From Acidobacteriaceae bacterium (GTDB lineage: Bacteria; Acidobacteriota; Terriglobia; Terriglobales; Acidobacteriaceae), in assembly GCA_030038195.1 (NCBI GenBank), contig JASHPJ010000003.1, positions 1 to 54,075 on the forward strand: 54,075 nt of DNA, in the 5' to 3' direction. How positions within the stretch are numbered: position 1 is the first letter of the stretch; every line of letters starts with the position of its first letter. Position numbers and translations under genes: made by a program. This document shows positions 41,506-50,592 of this stretch, in pieces. The notes beneath the pieces are model-generated. The model was not told the DNA's origin. It worked only from the letters and a program-made list of their open reading frames with translations, and did not search any database.

Positions 41506-42549
41506 TCACGCCGGTGTAATCTCGCCGTTCAAATCCCACAGATCCTCCCACGACTGGTTGTCTTTCCACAAAAACACCTGCCCTTTAATCAGCCGGCAGT
41601 TGCGGTCGATCTTCGCAATTGCCTGCATGTCTTCTGCGCTTAGCGGATCGCCGGTCACCGCGCGCAGGTTGGCCAGGTAATTACGGCGATTCGTAGAGAA
41701 GGGAATCGGCGTCGTGCCACGCTGCACCGCCCACTTCAAACACACCGCCGCCGGATGCACGCGCATCCGCTCGGCGATGCGCACAATCACCGAGTCCTCC
41801 AGAGGTGACGTATCCTCCGGCGTGCGGTCGCGCTCCGGCCGCGCCGGCGAGCCCAGCGGCGAGTAGGCAACCGGTTCCACGCCGTTTTCTTTCAGATAAG
41901 CCACGAACTCCGGCTGCTGAAAATGCGGATGAAGCTCCATCTCGTTTACCGCCGGCTTGACGCGCACATCGCGCAGCACCAGCTTCATCTTCGGAATCGT
42001 CATATTCGACGTGCCGATATGCCGCACCAGTCCGCGATCCACCAACTCCTCCATCTTTCGCCAGGTGCGCATGTAGTTCTCGTGGATGTATGGGACGGCG
42101 TTCGGGTTGCGCTGGTTCACGTCGCATTGCGGAGGATGATGATTGGGAAACGGCCAGTGCACGAGATAAAGGTCCAGATACTTCAGGCGCAGGTTGGCCA
42201 GCGACTGCTCGCACGAGGCGATCACATCGTCCTCGCCGTGCTTGTCGTTCCACAATTTGGAAGTGATCCAGACCGCGCTGCGATCGAGGCCGCTCGCGAA
42301 GATATCCTCGAATGACCGGCCGATCAGGCTCTCGTTGCCGTAAACCGACGCGCAGTCGAAGTGCCGGTAGCCCACAGCGGCCGCAGACTGCACAGCCTCC
42401 GCAACCACCGCATGCGGAATGTGATCGGAGCCGAAGGTGCCCAGCCCGATGGCCGGCATCGTAGCGCCCGTAGCCAGCCGCCGTTGCGGCACAAGCGCCG
42501 GGTCGACTGCATCTTCAGCCGGCTGCCAGCGGGCAGTCGCTTCCGTCAT
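41506..42549 (-). CDS. Aldo/keto reductase
   Basis: A protein of 347 residues; GGAGG lies about eight bases before the ATG. All four catalytic residues of the family are seen: Asp and Tyr in 'YRHFDCASVYGNESLIG', Lys in 'WITSKLWN', and His in 'LDLYLVHWPFPN'. The NADPH-binding end has 'PIPFSTNRRNYLANLRAV' where most have 'IPKS'. 'TGATMPAIGLGTFGS' opens the barrel. It is the first gene of a minus-strand operon with the dehydrogenase and RbsD/FucU-like genes. A LacI-type palindrome lies 25 bp before its start. The sugar substrate is inferred from the cluster only. Confidence 0.9.
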   Translation of the reverse strand: MTEATARWQPAEDAVDPALVPQRRLATGATMPAIGLGTFGSDHIPHAVVAEAVQSAAAVGYRHFDCASVYGNESLIGRSFEDIFASGLDRSAVWITSKLWNDKHGEDDVIASCEQSLANLRLKYLDLYLVHWPFPNHHPPQCDVNQRNPNAVPYIHENYMRTWRKMEELVDRGLVRHIGTSNMTIPKMKLVLRDVRVKPAVNEMELHPHFQQPEFVAYLKENGVEPVAYSPLGSPARPERDRTPEDTSPLEDSVIVRIAERMRVHPAAVCLKWAVQRGTTPIPFSTNRRNYLANLRAVTGDPLSAEDMQAIAKIDRNCRLIKGQVFLWKDNQSWEDLWDLNGEITPA

Positions 42550-42936
42550 AGAGAAAGCCTCCCGGAGATAAAAGTAATCGATAACTGTAACGGGATGAGG
42601 CTAGAACTGCCTCCATCTGCTTGTCAAGCGCATCCGCGTTCTCCGCGCCGCTCCCCGATTTGCGTGAGGTCTGACCACGTGGAACCTCCGCGAGTCCCCA
42701 TCAACGAACCCTCCAAAGCTGCTCTGGAACTCATCTCTTTCACCATGTAAACTGCAATGAGAGCGGTTCTCCAATTTCTGTGCAGTCTGAAACAGGCGTG
42801 TCCGCCGCGGCGGATGACGTTTTTCTCAAGGAAAATGGCACTTGAGGGTTATGACTCCGTTCTGCACTCATTGGAGAGCCGCTGCATCAGGCATGCGCGA
42901 TCGACGCGCTCTCTTGCTAGGAGGCAAGCTCGAACC
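42550..42936. other. Divergent control region between aldo/keto reductase and LacI genes
   Basis: About 390 bp holding the operator-like palindrome at 42574-42585. At 42820-42850 is a stretch (TTTTTCTCAAG, then CACTTGAG) that resembles the centre of the inverted repeat at 39776-39892 and may be a decayed copy. The open frame of the LacI gene runs back to 42757, but I take this part as non-coding. Confidence 0.45.
42574..42585. promoter_or_regulatory. Candidate LacI-family operator before the aldo/keto reductase operon
   Basis: GTAATCGATAAC is a CG-centred near-palindrome (10 of 12 positions symmetric), the form bound by LacI-family regulators. It lies 25-36 bp before the start codon of the first operon gene and between that operon and the divergent LacI gene, so it can control both. 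Confidence 0.5.
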
Positions 42937-43956
42937 ATGGCCGTGCGCTTGAAGGATATCGCCCACGACCTGGGCCTGTCAGTGGTCACCGTTTCCAAGG
43001 TCCTGCGCGACCACCCCGACATCGGGGAAGAGACGCGTAAACGTGTCCTGAAACGGATGAAGCAGCTCAACTACCAGCCCAATTTTGCCGCCCGTTCCCT
43101 CATTACAGGTCAGACCTGGACCATCGGCATCGTCGTCCCTGACCTGCTGCATCCCTTCTTCGCCCAGATCGCCAAAGTCATCTCCGTCCAGGTACGAAAA
43201 AAAGGCTACAGCCTTTTCATCTCATCGTCAGACGAAGACCCGGCGCTCGAACAGGAAGAGATTGCGCAGTTGCTTGCCCGCCGCGTCGATGTGCTTCTAG
43301 TCGCCTCTTCGCAGTGGACCGTCGAAAGTTTCCACCGTATCGAAGAGCAAAAGGTTCCTTACATCCTTCTCGACCGCCAGTTCGCCGGCCTCGAATCCAA
43401 CTTTGTCGGCGTCGACGACCGTGCCGTTGGCATGCTGGCCACCACGCATCTCATCGAGCAGGGATGCCGCCGCATCGCCCACGTGCGCGGTCCGGAGATC
43501 AGCACCGCCGTCGGACGCCTGGAAGGCTATCGCCAGGCGCTGGCTGCCGCGCAGATGGTTTCGCTGCCCGGCCATGTCGTCTCCATTGGCGCCTCCGGCG
43601 ACCATCTGGGCGATCGCGGCGGATACGAGGCTACGCAAAAGCTGCTCGCCAACAGGTCCCGCCCCGACGGCATCTTCTGCTTCAACGATCCCTCCGCTCT
43701 GGGCGCCATGCGTGCCATCCTCGATGCCGGCCTGCGTATTCCGGAGGATGTGGCCGTGGTCGGCTGCGGCAATCTCTCCTACTCCGACTTCCTGCGCGTT
43801 CCGCTTTCCTCAGTCGACCAGGGCAGCCAGACCATCGGCAAAGCGGCGGCTGCGCTGGCGCTCAAGCTTGCCCACAACAAGTCGCCGCTCCGTCCCAAAA
43901 GCGAGTTGGTGGCGCCGCATCTCGTCGTGCGTGCATCCAGCCTGCGCCGGCGGTAA
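42937..43956 (+). CDS. LacI-family transcriptional regulator
   Basis: A protein of 339 residues from ATG 42937; an AGGAGG lies 12 bases upstream. The amino end 'VRLKDIAHDLGLSVVTVSKVLRDHPDIGEETRKRV' is the LacI helix-turn-helix, and 'YQPNFAARSLITGQTWTIGIVVPDL' is the hinge helix and first strand of the sugar-binding domain. 'GYRQALAAA', 'DGIFCFNDPSALGAM' and 'IPEDVAVVGCGNLSYSDFLRVPLSSVDQ' are the expected later segments. It should repress the divergent operon and perhaps the fucosidase gene, releasing on binding a sugar such as fucose. Two candidate operators are at 42574 and 38088. Confidence 0.92.
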   Translation: MAVRLKDIAHDLGLSVVTVSKVLRDHPDIGEETRKRVLKRMKQLNYQPNFAARSLITGQTWTIGIVVPDLLHPFFAQIAKVISVQVRKKGYSLFISSSDEDPALEQEEIAQLLARRVDVLLVASSQWTVESFHRIEEQKVPYILLDRQFAGLESNFVGVDDRAVGMLATTHLIEQGCRRIAHVRGPEISTAVGRLEGYRQALAAAQMVSLPGHVVSIGASGDHLGDRGGYEATQKLLANRSRPDGIFCFNDPSALGAMRAILDAGLRIPEDVAVVGCGNLSYSDFLRVPLSSVDQGSQTIGKAAAALALKLAHNKSPLRPKSELVAPHLVVRASSLRRR

Positions 43957-44495
43957 CCGGGAGCGGCGAGGCGCGCGCGCCGGTTGATTCTGACAGAATC
44001 GAGGCGCTTCCTCGTATCCCAGTTGATGCAGCGAGCGCGCATAATGACAAATCCGTGACAATTCGCGGCGCCTGTGTCTTTGCGCCAGCGGCGCAATCCT
44101 TTTCAGAAATGGCGTTGGGCAGCGAATCTAAATGGCTGCAAAGAAAACGTTTATCGAGCCGGGACGCGAATCCTGGCAGGCGCCGAACGTTTTCCATTTC
44201 GAGAACCTGAAAATTGTGATGCGAGAAAGACTTGCCGGTTGATTTCGGATTTGCGACAATGGCCCACCGGTCCGAACGGCCTCGCGCAGGTCTTCTGCGA
44301 ATCCTACACGCAAAGATAGCGTACGCATCGGATTCGGCAGTGGCAGCAATAGTTTCTTTCTGCGCTCGTCTTTCATGCGCCAATGGAGAGCGGGGCTGGA
44401 TTCACGTCGGCCCACCCAAAAGCTTCTGAGAGCCGGGCGGCGCGGCTGCTCGGCAGTCCGCGTTGGACTACAGCAGATCAGAAGGGGCATTCGCA
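43957..44495. other. Intergenic stretch with a 15-bp palindrome
   Basis: About 540 bp between the LacI gene and the large secreted protein gene. GATTCTG-A-CAGAATC at 43986-44000 is a perfect palindrome of 7-bp arms, 30 bp after the LacI stop, and could be an operator or weak terminator. Open frames on both strands lack family likeness. The promoter of the next two genes should be in this stretch. Confidence 0.5.
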
Positions 44496-47400
44496 ATGGG
44501 ACTCCCTCTTCGCTCTCTCGCCGTGCTGGTCTCCGCTTCACTGTGCTTCTCCAACTGTCTCCATGCGCGTTCCCTGCACGCCCAGCCGGGTCTCTTCCCG
44601 TCTCTGGGCGCGGCCGGCCAGGTTTCCGGTGAGTCTGCCGCGCCGCCAGAGACGATCGTGATTCCGGGTCCGCTGCGCTCGTTTCTGCGCATGGCCGGCA
44701 TTAGCCAGCAAGTTCCGTTTGACGAAGTGCTGCCCATGCTGGCGCGCAACATCACGCTCTGGGGCCACGAGAGCGGCAGAGACACCGAGTTTCTGATTTT
44801 GCTGACCCGCTATGTGCAGTTCGCGCGCCAGTTGCAGTCGCTCAGCGGCGCAGACGGCGTGATCCACGTGAATGGCTGCGCCGATGCGGAGCGCCTCGTC
44901 CAGATTCTCGGGTACCAGTTCGAGAAAGGCTGCGGCCAGGCCGGCGCTGCAATGGTCACCTCCAATGCCGAACGCGCCTTTCTGACCGTTGATTCCGGCT
45001 TTCCGCTGACCGCGCTCGAGCAGTCGCTCGAAAAGAACACACCGTTTTCTTATCCATTTCCCGGCACGCAGGTGCCTATCCTCTTTCATGAAAAAGACTG
45101 GACGGGAATCAGCGCCTGGAGGAAGCGCGGCGATCCCGACAACCTGCTCGACATACTGCTACACGACCCCGGCGTGGATCGCCTCTACGCCGCAATGGAC
45201 CGCTGCGACCCGCAGACGCGGCTGATCCTGGCGCGCTCGCCCGGCCTGCGGCGGCTGCTTCCTATCGCCGCGGTCTTTGACTTTTACGGCAGCCAGATCA
45301 CCATTCGTTCCGGAACGGTGACTGTTCCCGGCGGCACGCAGGCGGAGCGCGACTGGCATGACCTGGTGGGTGCAAGCCCGCATGCGTCCACTGAGTTTGT
45401 CGCCCGCCTGCTTTCCAAAGACCGTGGCTGGCTAGCCGCTTATTTTGATGCGCTCGCGCGAGTGAGTCCGGAGCAGCAGGCCCGCATCATCCAGGGCGGC
45501 CGGCTCAGGACGCTCTATGACGCATATCGCGCGCCGGTGGCGAATGACAGCGCATCGGCCGGCGTCTTCCCGCGCAACACCGAACTATTGCTGCTCTTCA
45601 CCCGGCTGAACTGGCAGCCGAACGGCGACCCGCGGGTTCCCGGCGACCTGGCCGAATGGAGGGAGATCTTTACCAGGGACGCCAGGATCCTCGGGCTTCG
45701 TGACTGGGCCAAACGCGGACGCAATCTCGATTCGCCTACGCAACTGCTTTCCGAGCTTGTGGCCGCCTCCAACGTTGAAACCGATATCGGCCCGGTTCAG
45801 ATTTACCTGCAGTTGAGCGCGATTGAACGCGGCCGTCCGGCGTCGATGCCGCTTTCCAACGAGGCGGTTCGGCTGCTGGCCGCCAACTTTGTCCGGTTCT
45901 ACAACTGGTACTCTATCTTCTCTGAATTTCCAGCCCTCGATGACAGCTCGATCACCAGCTTTATCGATGCCGCCGACCGCGTTGACAAGATTTCGAACCC
46001 CTCGCTGCGCGCCAACGCTCTTGGGTCTTTCCAGGCAGACGTGGGGTTGTGGCAGATCTTCGCGCGCCAGGGCCAGATTCCGACGGCGGCGCTCAACACA
46101 TCGTGGCAGGACGCGATTCACCCCTTCGCGTCGGTTGCATCTTCGCAGCAGCTCTTCGATGCGGCGCGCGGATCGCTCGGCGCCACTCTGAAGGTCGTCT
46201 CCGGCAGCTCCGATCTCACCCAGGACCAGATCATCGACCTGCTTGCCGGCCCACCGCAGCAGACGGCCGACGGCCGCCGCGTTCACCAGGAGCTGGCGCA
46301 CAGAATCCGCGCCGTGCTCGAGGACCAGCGGCTGGTCTCGCTCGATACGCTGTATGGCCTCTACGACGGCCTGGACCAGATGGCCCATGGAGCTTCCGTG
46401 GGCGACAGCCTGATTCAGCTTGCCGGCAACCTGCGCGAGTTCGAGCTGCCGCGGCCCATCTTTACTGAGGGAGAAAAGACCTCCTGGTCGCCGGTTATCT
46501 ATACCAACCGGCACGCCGAGCTGCAGGTGCGCACCGATCTGACCAGCGTCATCCGCACGCCCGGCTCGGCCGCGCAGCTTGAGGCCGCTCGCGCCCGTAT
46601 TACGCCCTTCCTGCGCGATACGCTGGTGGGCCTGAACTATGCCTACTACGAGCCGCCCGGCGCGCAGGTGCTGCACAACAATCCGTTGTTCGTCCGCTCC
46701 CACGATTTCTCCACCGTTTCCGTGCAGGGCGTGCAGCAGATATGGGGCGCACCGGAGCTGATCGGCATTGGCGTCACTGCGGGCGGCGGCGCCTATCTGA
46801 TGGGCTCGCTGGCCGACCTGCCCTATGCGCTGGCTTCCGTCGAGCAGGACTTCATTGCGCCGGAGAATGTGCAGGCGCTCATCTGGAAAGAGACCGTTCC
46901 GCAGCTTCTGGTGGGCGCCGTGCTGCCGCGCTGGTGGGGCGTGAGCGCGCGCGAGATGCACGCCGCCGCTTTATACCAGCGCGCGGGCGAAGAACTGCTG
47001 GCCGCTTCAGCCGGTAACCCCGACCTGCGCAAGAAGGTTGAAGCCATCCTGTCCGACCACATCACGCCGGCACGCCTCGATCGTATCGACGAAGCTCTGC
47101 GCGGCCCGCGCGGCGCGGCTTCGCTCTCCTCAGAGGTGTTGCCTGCAAGCACTTTCTATCTGGCCGCCGAATTCCGCCGCCGGTATCCCAATCAGGCAGC
47201 TTCGTGGGGCCCGGCCAGCCGCGAGCTCGACGATCTGGCCCGCAGCCATCCGGCAGATACTGATCCGGCGCGGCTTTCCAAGGACTTTGGCGTGCCGCAC
47301 CCGGCCATGGAGCAGAGCGACTCCTGCATGCTGGTCAACACCGGGCTGTTTCCGGTCTCAGGAGGATACACCAGCCGCCTGTTCGGCGAATCCTGGGAGT

Positions 47401-47621
47401 CAACCAATCTTTACTGGGCGCGGCTTGCCGATGAGATGGGCTACCCCCCGGTGATGCTCAATGTTCTGGTGCCAGAGCTGACGCGCCGCATGATCGTGAA
47501 GATCTTCGCCACCAACATTGACGACTGGCCCGCGCTGTTGCGCGCCATGCAGGAGACGGGCGAGGAATTCAGGCACGGCAGGATTGCCGTGCAGGCAGCA
47601 ACCACAGCATCAGGGCAATAG
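44496..47621 (+). CDS. Large secreted protein of unknown family
   Basis: A protein of 1041 residues. I chose ATG 44496 because AAGGGG lies eight bases upstream and a signal peptide follows ('MGLPLRSLAVLVSASLCFSN'); the frame begins at 44463. The mature protein is mostly helical, with few Cys, and I recognise no domain. Noted segments are 'GADGVIHVNGCADAERLVQILGYQFEKGCG', 'LPIAAVFDFYGSQITIRSG', 'VASSQQLFDAARGSLGATLKVVSG', 'GIGVTAGGGAYLMGSLADLPYAL' and 'YPNQAASWGPASRELDDLA'. It ends 34 bp before a VWFA-domain secreted protein in the same direction, so the two are probably made together. Such large proteins appear in Acidobacteria, but no role can be read here. Confidence 0.7.
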   Translation: MGLPLRSLAVLVSASLCFSNCLHARSLHAQPGLFPSLGAAGQVSGESAAPPETIVIPGPLRSFLRMAGISQQVPFDEVLPMLARNITLWGHESGRDTEFLILLTRYVQFARQLQSLSGADGVIHVNGCADAERLVQILGYQFEKGCGQAGAAMVTSNAERAFLTVDSGFPLTALEQSLEKNTPFSYPFPGTQVPILFHEKDWTGISAWRKRGDPDNLLDILLHDPGVDRLYAAMDRCDPQTRLILARSPGLRRLLPIAAVFDFYGSQITIRSGTVTVPGGTQAERDWHDLVGASPHASTEFVARLLSKDRGWLAAYFDALARVSPEQQARIIQGGRLRTLYDAYRAPVANDSASAGVFPRNTELLLLFTRLNWQPNGDPRVPGDLAEWREIFTRDARILGLRDWAKRGRNLDSPTQLLSELVAASNVETDIGPVQIYLQLSAIERGRPASMPLSNEAVRLLAANFVRFYNWYSIFSEFPALDDSSITSFIDAADRVDKISNPSLRANALGSFQADVGLWQIFARQGQIPTAALNTSWQDAIHPFASVASSQQLFDAARGSLGATLKVVSGSSDLTQDQIIDLLAGPPQQTADGRRVHQELAHRIRAVLEDQRLVSLDTLYGLYDGLDQMAHGASVGDSLIQLAGNLREFELPRPIFTEGEKTSWSPVIYTNRHAELQVRTDLTSVIRTPGSAAQLEAARARITPFLRDTLVGLNYAYYEPPGAQVLHNNPLFVRSHDFSTVSVQGVQQIWGAPELIGIGVTAGGGAYLMGSLADLPYALASVEQDFIAPENVQALIWKETVPQLLVGAVLPRWWGVSAREMHAAALYQRAGEELLAASAGNPDLRKKVEAILSDHITPARLDRIDEALRGPRGAASLSSEVLPASTFYLAAEFRRRYPNQAASWGPASRELDDLARSHPADTDPARLSKDFGVPHPAMEQSDSCMLVNTGLFPVSGGYTSRLFGESWESTNLYWARLADEMGYPPVMLNVLVPELTRRMIVKIFATNIDDWPALLRAMQETGEEFRHGRIAVQAATTASGQ

Positions 47622-47655
47622 AGATACAGCAGTTGGAGCATGCATCGGAGTGACC

Positions 47656-48768
47656 ATGAAAAAAAGATCGTTTGCCTTTTTCTGCATCTGTTCGGGCCTT
47701 CTGCTCCTGCTCGGAGCTGACCCCCAAAGACCTGCGGCCCAGGACGGCTCGACCAACTTCCGAGTCAACGTTGTGCTGGTACAGCTCAATGTTGCCGTTA
47801 CCGATCACAAGGGGAACTATATCGCCGGTCTTCATCCCCAGGACTTCCTGGTGACCGAGGACAAGATTCCGCAGCACATCGCCACTTTTGAAGAGGGCAA
47901 TGAGACCGCGGTCGACCTCACTGCGTCCAGCGGCTCGAGTGTCAGCCACGCAGCCGCGCTGCCGGCGCAGGCATCTGACTCAGGCCCGCAGGTGCCCGGC
48001 CCGAGTGCTGACGCCGCGCAATCCTCCGCTTCGGTCGCCGGGGCCAATGTCTTCATCCTGTTTGACACCAGCAATTACATGTATCGCCAGTTCGTCTTCG
48101 CCCAGGATGCGATCGCGGACTTCGTGCGCTCCATGGACGAAGCCAGCCGCATCGCCTTCTATTCCTACAGCCGCAATCTCTCCCGCGCCGCAGCACTCAC
48201 CACTGACCGGTATCGCGTTGTGAGCGGCGTGCGCAGCACGGTGGCCGGCGACGATGCCGCGCTCTACAACTCGCTGCTGCTCACCGTGGAAGATGCTGCG
48301 CGGCTCAAGGGCCGCAAGGCAATCGTGGTCTTCTCAAACGGCCCGGACAACGCCAGCTCGGTGCCTCCGGAGGATGTTGCTGAACTGGCGCAATCGACCG
48401 GGACCATCATCTACATCATCAGCACGCGCCTGGCGCAGACCGAGCCGGTTTCAGCGGCGGCGTTCGTGCGCATGAGCAAGGCGACCGGAGGCCGCGCCTA
48501 CTTTGCCGGCAACTGGCGCCAGGAGCAGCAGGCTTTCACCTCCATCCGCGAAGATCTCTCGCACCTCTACACGCTCAGCTACTATCCGCAGCCCAACCCC
48601 AACCGCGGGTGGCGCACCATCAAGGTGCAGCTCGTCGGCAAGGATCTGCAGAAGTATCACATTCGCACCCGCGACGGTTACCGGCTGCTGCCGCACATCG
48701 CCGCGACGGAGGACAACGACGTGGCCTCAACGCCCGCGCCGAGCGACGACGACTCCGATCCGAAGTAA
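47656..48768 (+). CDS. Secreted VWFA-related protein of acidobacterial type
   Basis: A protein of 370 residues from ATG 47656 (GGAG five bases upstream). Signal peptide 'MKKRSFAFFCICSGLLLLLGA'. Then comes the typical opening of the acidobacterial VWFA-related family: 'FRVNVVLVQLNVAVTDHKGNYIAGLHPQDFLVTEDKIPQ', a beta domain before the von Willebrand A part. In 'NVFILFDTSNYM' the MIDAS motif D-x-S-x-S is altered (D-T-S-N-Y), so metal binding is doubtful. 'KAIVVFSNGPDN' and 'IYIISTRL' are the later strands. The protein is probably an extracellular binding factor. It follows the 1041-residue protein gene by 34 bp. Confidence 0.88.
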   Translation: MKKRSFAFFCICSGLLLLLGADPQRPAAQDGSTNFRVNVVLVQLNVAVTDHKGNYIAGLHPQDFLVTEDKIPQHIATFEEGNETAVDLTASSGSSVSHAAALPAQASDSGPQVPGPSADAAQSSASVAGANVFILFDTSNYMYRQFVFAQDAIADFVRSMDEASRIAFYSYSRNLSRAAALTTDRYRVVSGVRSTVAGDDAALYNSLLLTVEDAARLKGRKAIVVFSNGPDNASSVPPEDVAELAQSTGTIIYIISTRLAQTEPVSAAAFVRMSKATGGRAYFAGNWRQEQQAFTSIREDLSHLYTLSYYPQPNPNRGWRTIKVQLVGKDLQKYHIRTRDGYRLLPHIAATEDNDVASTPAPSDDDSDPK

Positions 48769-48864
48769 TCGTGAGAGCGCCATAATCATTCGCACAGGGA
48801 AAACAGCCACCCCGGAGGGACGTCACGAAGATTGCCCAGGGAAAGTCCGCCGTGGCGGCGCGAA

Positions 48865-49590
48865 TCAACGGCCGGCGTCTCCATTGCCGGTCTGCCTCTC
48901 GTCAGCCGCTACCCACAGCTCGCTCACGATCAGCCCGCCCAGCCACGCGCGCTTCTTCTCAAGCGCAAAGCCCGCCTGGCGCAGGGCCGCGTGATGATCC
49001 GGCAGCTCTCGCACTCCAAGTCCCGTGAGCAAGCCGAATGCGCGATAGAGCAGCCGCACGATCGGACGCGCAACCGCGTGCCCATACCAGCTCTCCGGCT
49101 CGGCAAACTCTGAAACAAGCCAGCGCGCCTCCCGCGCAGCCGCGCTGCGCATTCCGGCTGCCAGCGCGCGAATCGCATCGGTAGTCAGGCAGTCGAGGAA
49201 GAAATGCGTCACGATCAGGTCGTAGTCCGCCGCGCGGGGCTGCCAGCGGCGCGCATCGCAGCAGTGGGCGCGCACCCGGCCGGCATCCGCTCCCGCGCGG
49301 TGCACGAGCGCGCGCAGCATCGCCAGGCTGGCGTCCACGGCATCGATGGCAATGGCGCGGTTCGCGGCGAGTAGCCGCGCTGTGAAGCGGCCGTCGCCAT
49401 CACCCAGCACAACCGCTCGCCGGCAGCCAGTCAGCTCTTTGAGAAAGGCGCACCGGCACCACCACAGCCATGGGCCAAAGCTCGCGTACTCCATCCAGCG
49501 ATAGACGCGAGCCAGCCGGTTGAAATCCGCTGTCTTGAAGTCAGGTTGAGCGGCTTCTTTCCGCACGGATGAGTGGGTTGCCGCGCTCAT
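48865..49590 (-). CDS. SAM-dependent methyltransferase
   Basis: A protein of 241 residues from ATG 49590, which overlaps the stop of the upstream membrane protein gene by 4 bp; the frame extends far upstream only as a shadow. 'CRRAVVLGDGDGRFTARLLAA' is motif I of class I methyltransferases (usually E/D-x-G-x-G-x-G), followed by 'AIDAVDASLAMLRAL' (acidic residue for the ribose) and 'ADYDLIVTHFFLDCL' (motif IV). The tail 'LRQAGFALEKKRAWLGGLIVSELWVA' has the usual last strands. The substrate is unknown; the coupling with a UbiA-like membrane protein hints at a prenylated or lipid-type compound, which is inference. Confidence 0.8.
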   Translation of the reverse strand: MSAATHSSVRKEAAQPDFKTADFNRLARVYRWMEYASFGPWLWWCRCAFLKELTGCRRAVVLGDGDGRFTARLLAANRAIAIDAVDASLAMLRALVHRAGADAGRVRAHCCDARRWQPRAADYDLIVTHFFLDCLTTDAIRALAAGMRSAAAREARWLVSEFAEPESWYGHAVARPIVRLLYRAFGLLTGLGVRELPDHHAALRQAGFALEKKRAWLGGLIVSELWVAADERQTGNGDAGR

Positions 49591-50573
49591 CGCGCCAGCC
49601 ACGCCAACGCAAGAAGCAGTGCCGGCGTCAGAAGCGCCAGGTCTGCCGCTGCGCGCAGCGCTACCGGATTGAGTTTGCCGCGCCAGCGGTCCAGGAGGGC
49701 CAGCAGAAGCGCGCTCACGGCCCCTATGGCAACCAAGGCAGCAGCGCGCGGATAAATGCCTGCAATCAGGGCAGCCAGCAGGAAGCCGGCAGCAGCCAGC
49801 AGGCCAGCCGCCAAGGAGCTGCTCGGTTTGCGTGATTGCGCCTGCGGCTTCCATGCGTCTGTCGGCTCCGCTTCCCATCGATCGATTGCATGGCAGTTGA
49901 GCCACGCCAGCGGCGCAAACAACGCCGTCACGGACGCCAGCGGCCAGAGCGCGCCCCGCGCAGCCAGCAACGCGCCCCATGCGGGCAGTGCGCAGCCCAC
50001 AGTAAACAGCAGGCCTACAAGCAGCTCCTTGGTGAGCAGGGAAGAAAAAAACGGCCGCGACCGGTGACCTGCGTGCACGCGCGCAAAGTAAGCCACTGAC
50101 GGCACAGCCAGCAACGCGTCCCGTTCCCGCGCCGCCATCGGCATAAAGGCCAGAACCAGCCCAGCCGCCACGCCCGCAGCCGCAACGGCCAGAGGCAGCA
50201 GAACGTGCCGATGGCGCCAGTGAAAGAAATGCCGCTCGCGCAGCCGGTTGATCTCCGTGGCGCGCAAAGCTGCGCGCGCGTCCAACAGCCGGTCGAAGAT
50301 ATACACCGCCCACACCGTAAGCGCCAGCAGCAGTGGGGCCCACGCCGCCAGCCGCACTCCTGCGGCCCACGCAAAGCCCAGCGACCATGCCGCGGCGACG
50401 GTAGGGGCATCCAGGCTGGCCAGGTGCCACAACTCCAGCGGACGCACAGACGCGCGCTCGCGCAGCGCAGCAGCTTCTTCCGCCGGCAAGCGCAGCCAGT
50501 CGCTGTTGCCAATGTCGCAGTTCGAGGATTCTTGCGCCGGGAGATGGGGAAGCGTCAGCGCCACTGCTTCCAT
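49587..50573 (-). CDS. Integral membrane protein, possibly UbiA-like
   Basis: A protein of 328 residues with about eight hydrophobic helices after a ~60-residue cytoplasmic front. 'LLALTVWAVYIFDRLLDARAAL' near residue 90 has the spacing of the 'ND.xDxxxD' of UbiA-type prenyltransferases with only two Asp kept. 'WLNCHAIDRWEAE' near residue 225 could be the second acidic site. The similarity is weak, so 'UbiA-like' is a guess. The stop overlaps the start of the methyltransferase gene by ATGA, so the two form a coupled pair. It lies 20 bp after the stop of the polyphosphate kinase gene, same strand, and may be cotranscribed with it. Confidence 0.6.
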   Translation of the reverse strand: MEAVALTLPHLPAQESSNCDIGNSDWLRLPAEEAAALRERASVRPLELWHLASLDAPTVAAAWSLGFAWAAGVRLAAWAPLLLALTVWAVYIFDRLLDARAALRATEINRLRERHFFHWRHRHVLLPLAVAAAGVAAGLVLAFMPMAARERDALLAVPSVAYFARVHAGHRSRPFFSSLLTKELLVGLLFTVGCALPAWGALLAARGALWPLASVTALFAPLAWLNCHAIDRWEAEPTDAWKPQAQSRKPSSSLAAGLLAAAGFLLAALIAGIYPRAAALVAIGAVSALLLALLDRWRGKLNPVALRAAADLALLTPALLLALAWLAR

Positions 50574-50592
50574 TGTAAAAGCAACCGGCTGC

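Noticed and set aside
44128..44541. 137-codon minus-strand frame before the large secreted protein gene
   Set aside because: It overlaps the start of that gene, is rich in Arg and Pro, and has no motif.
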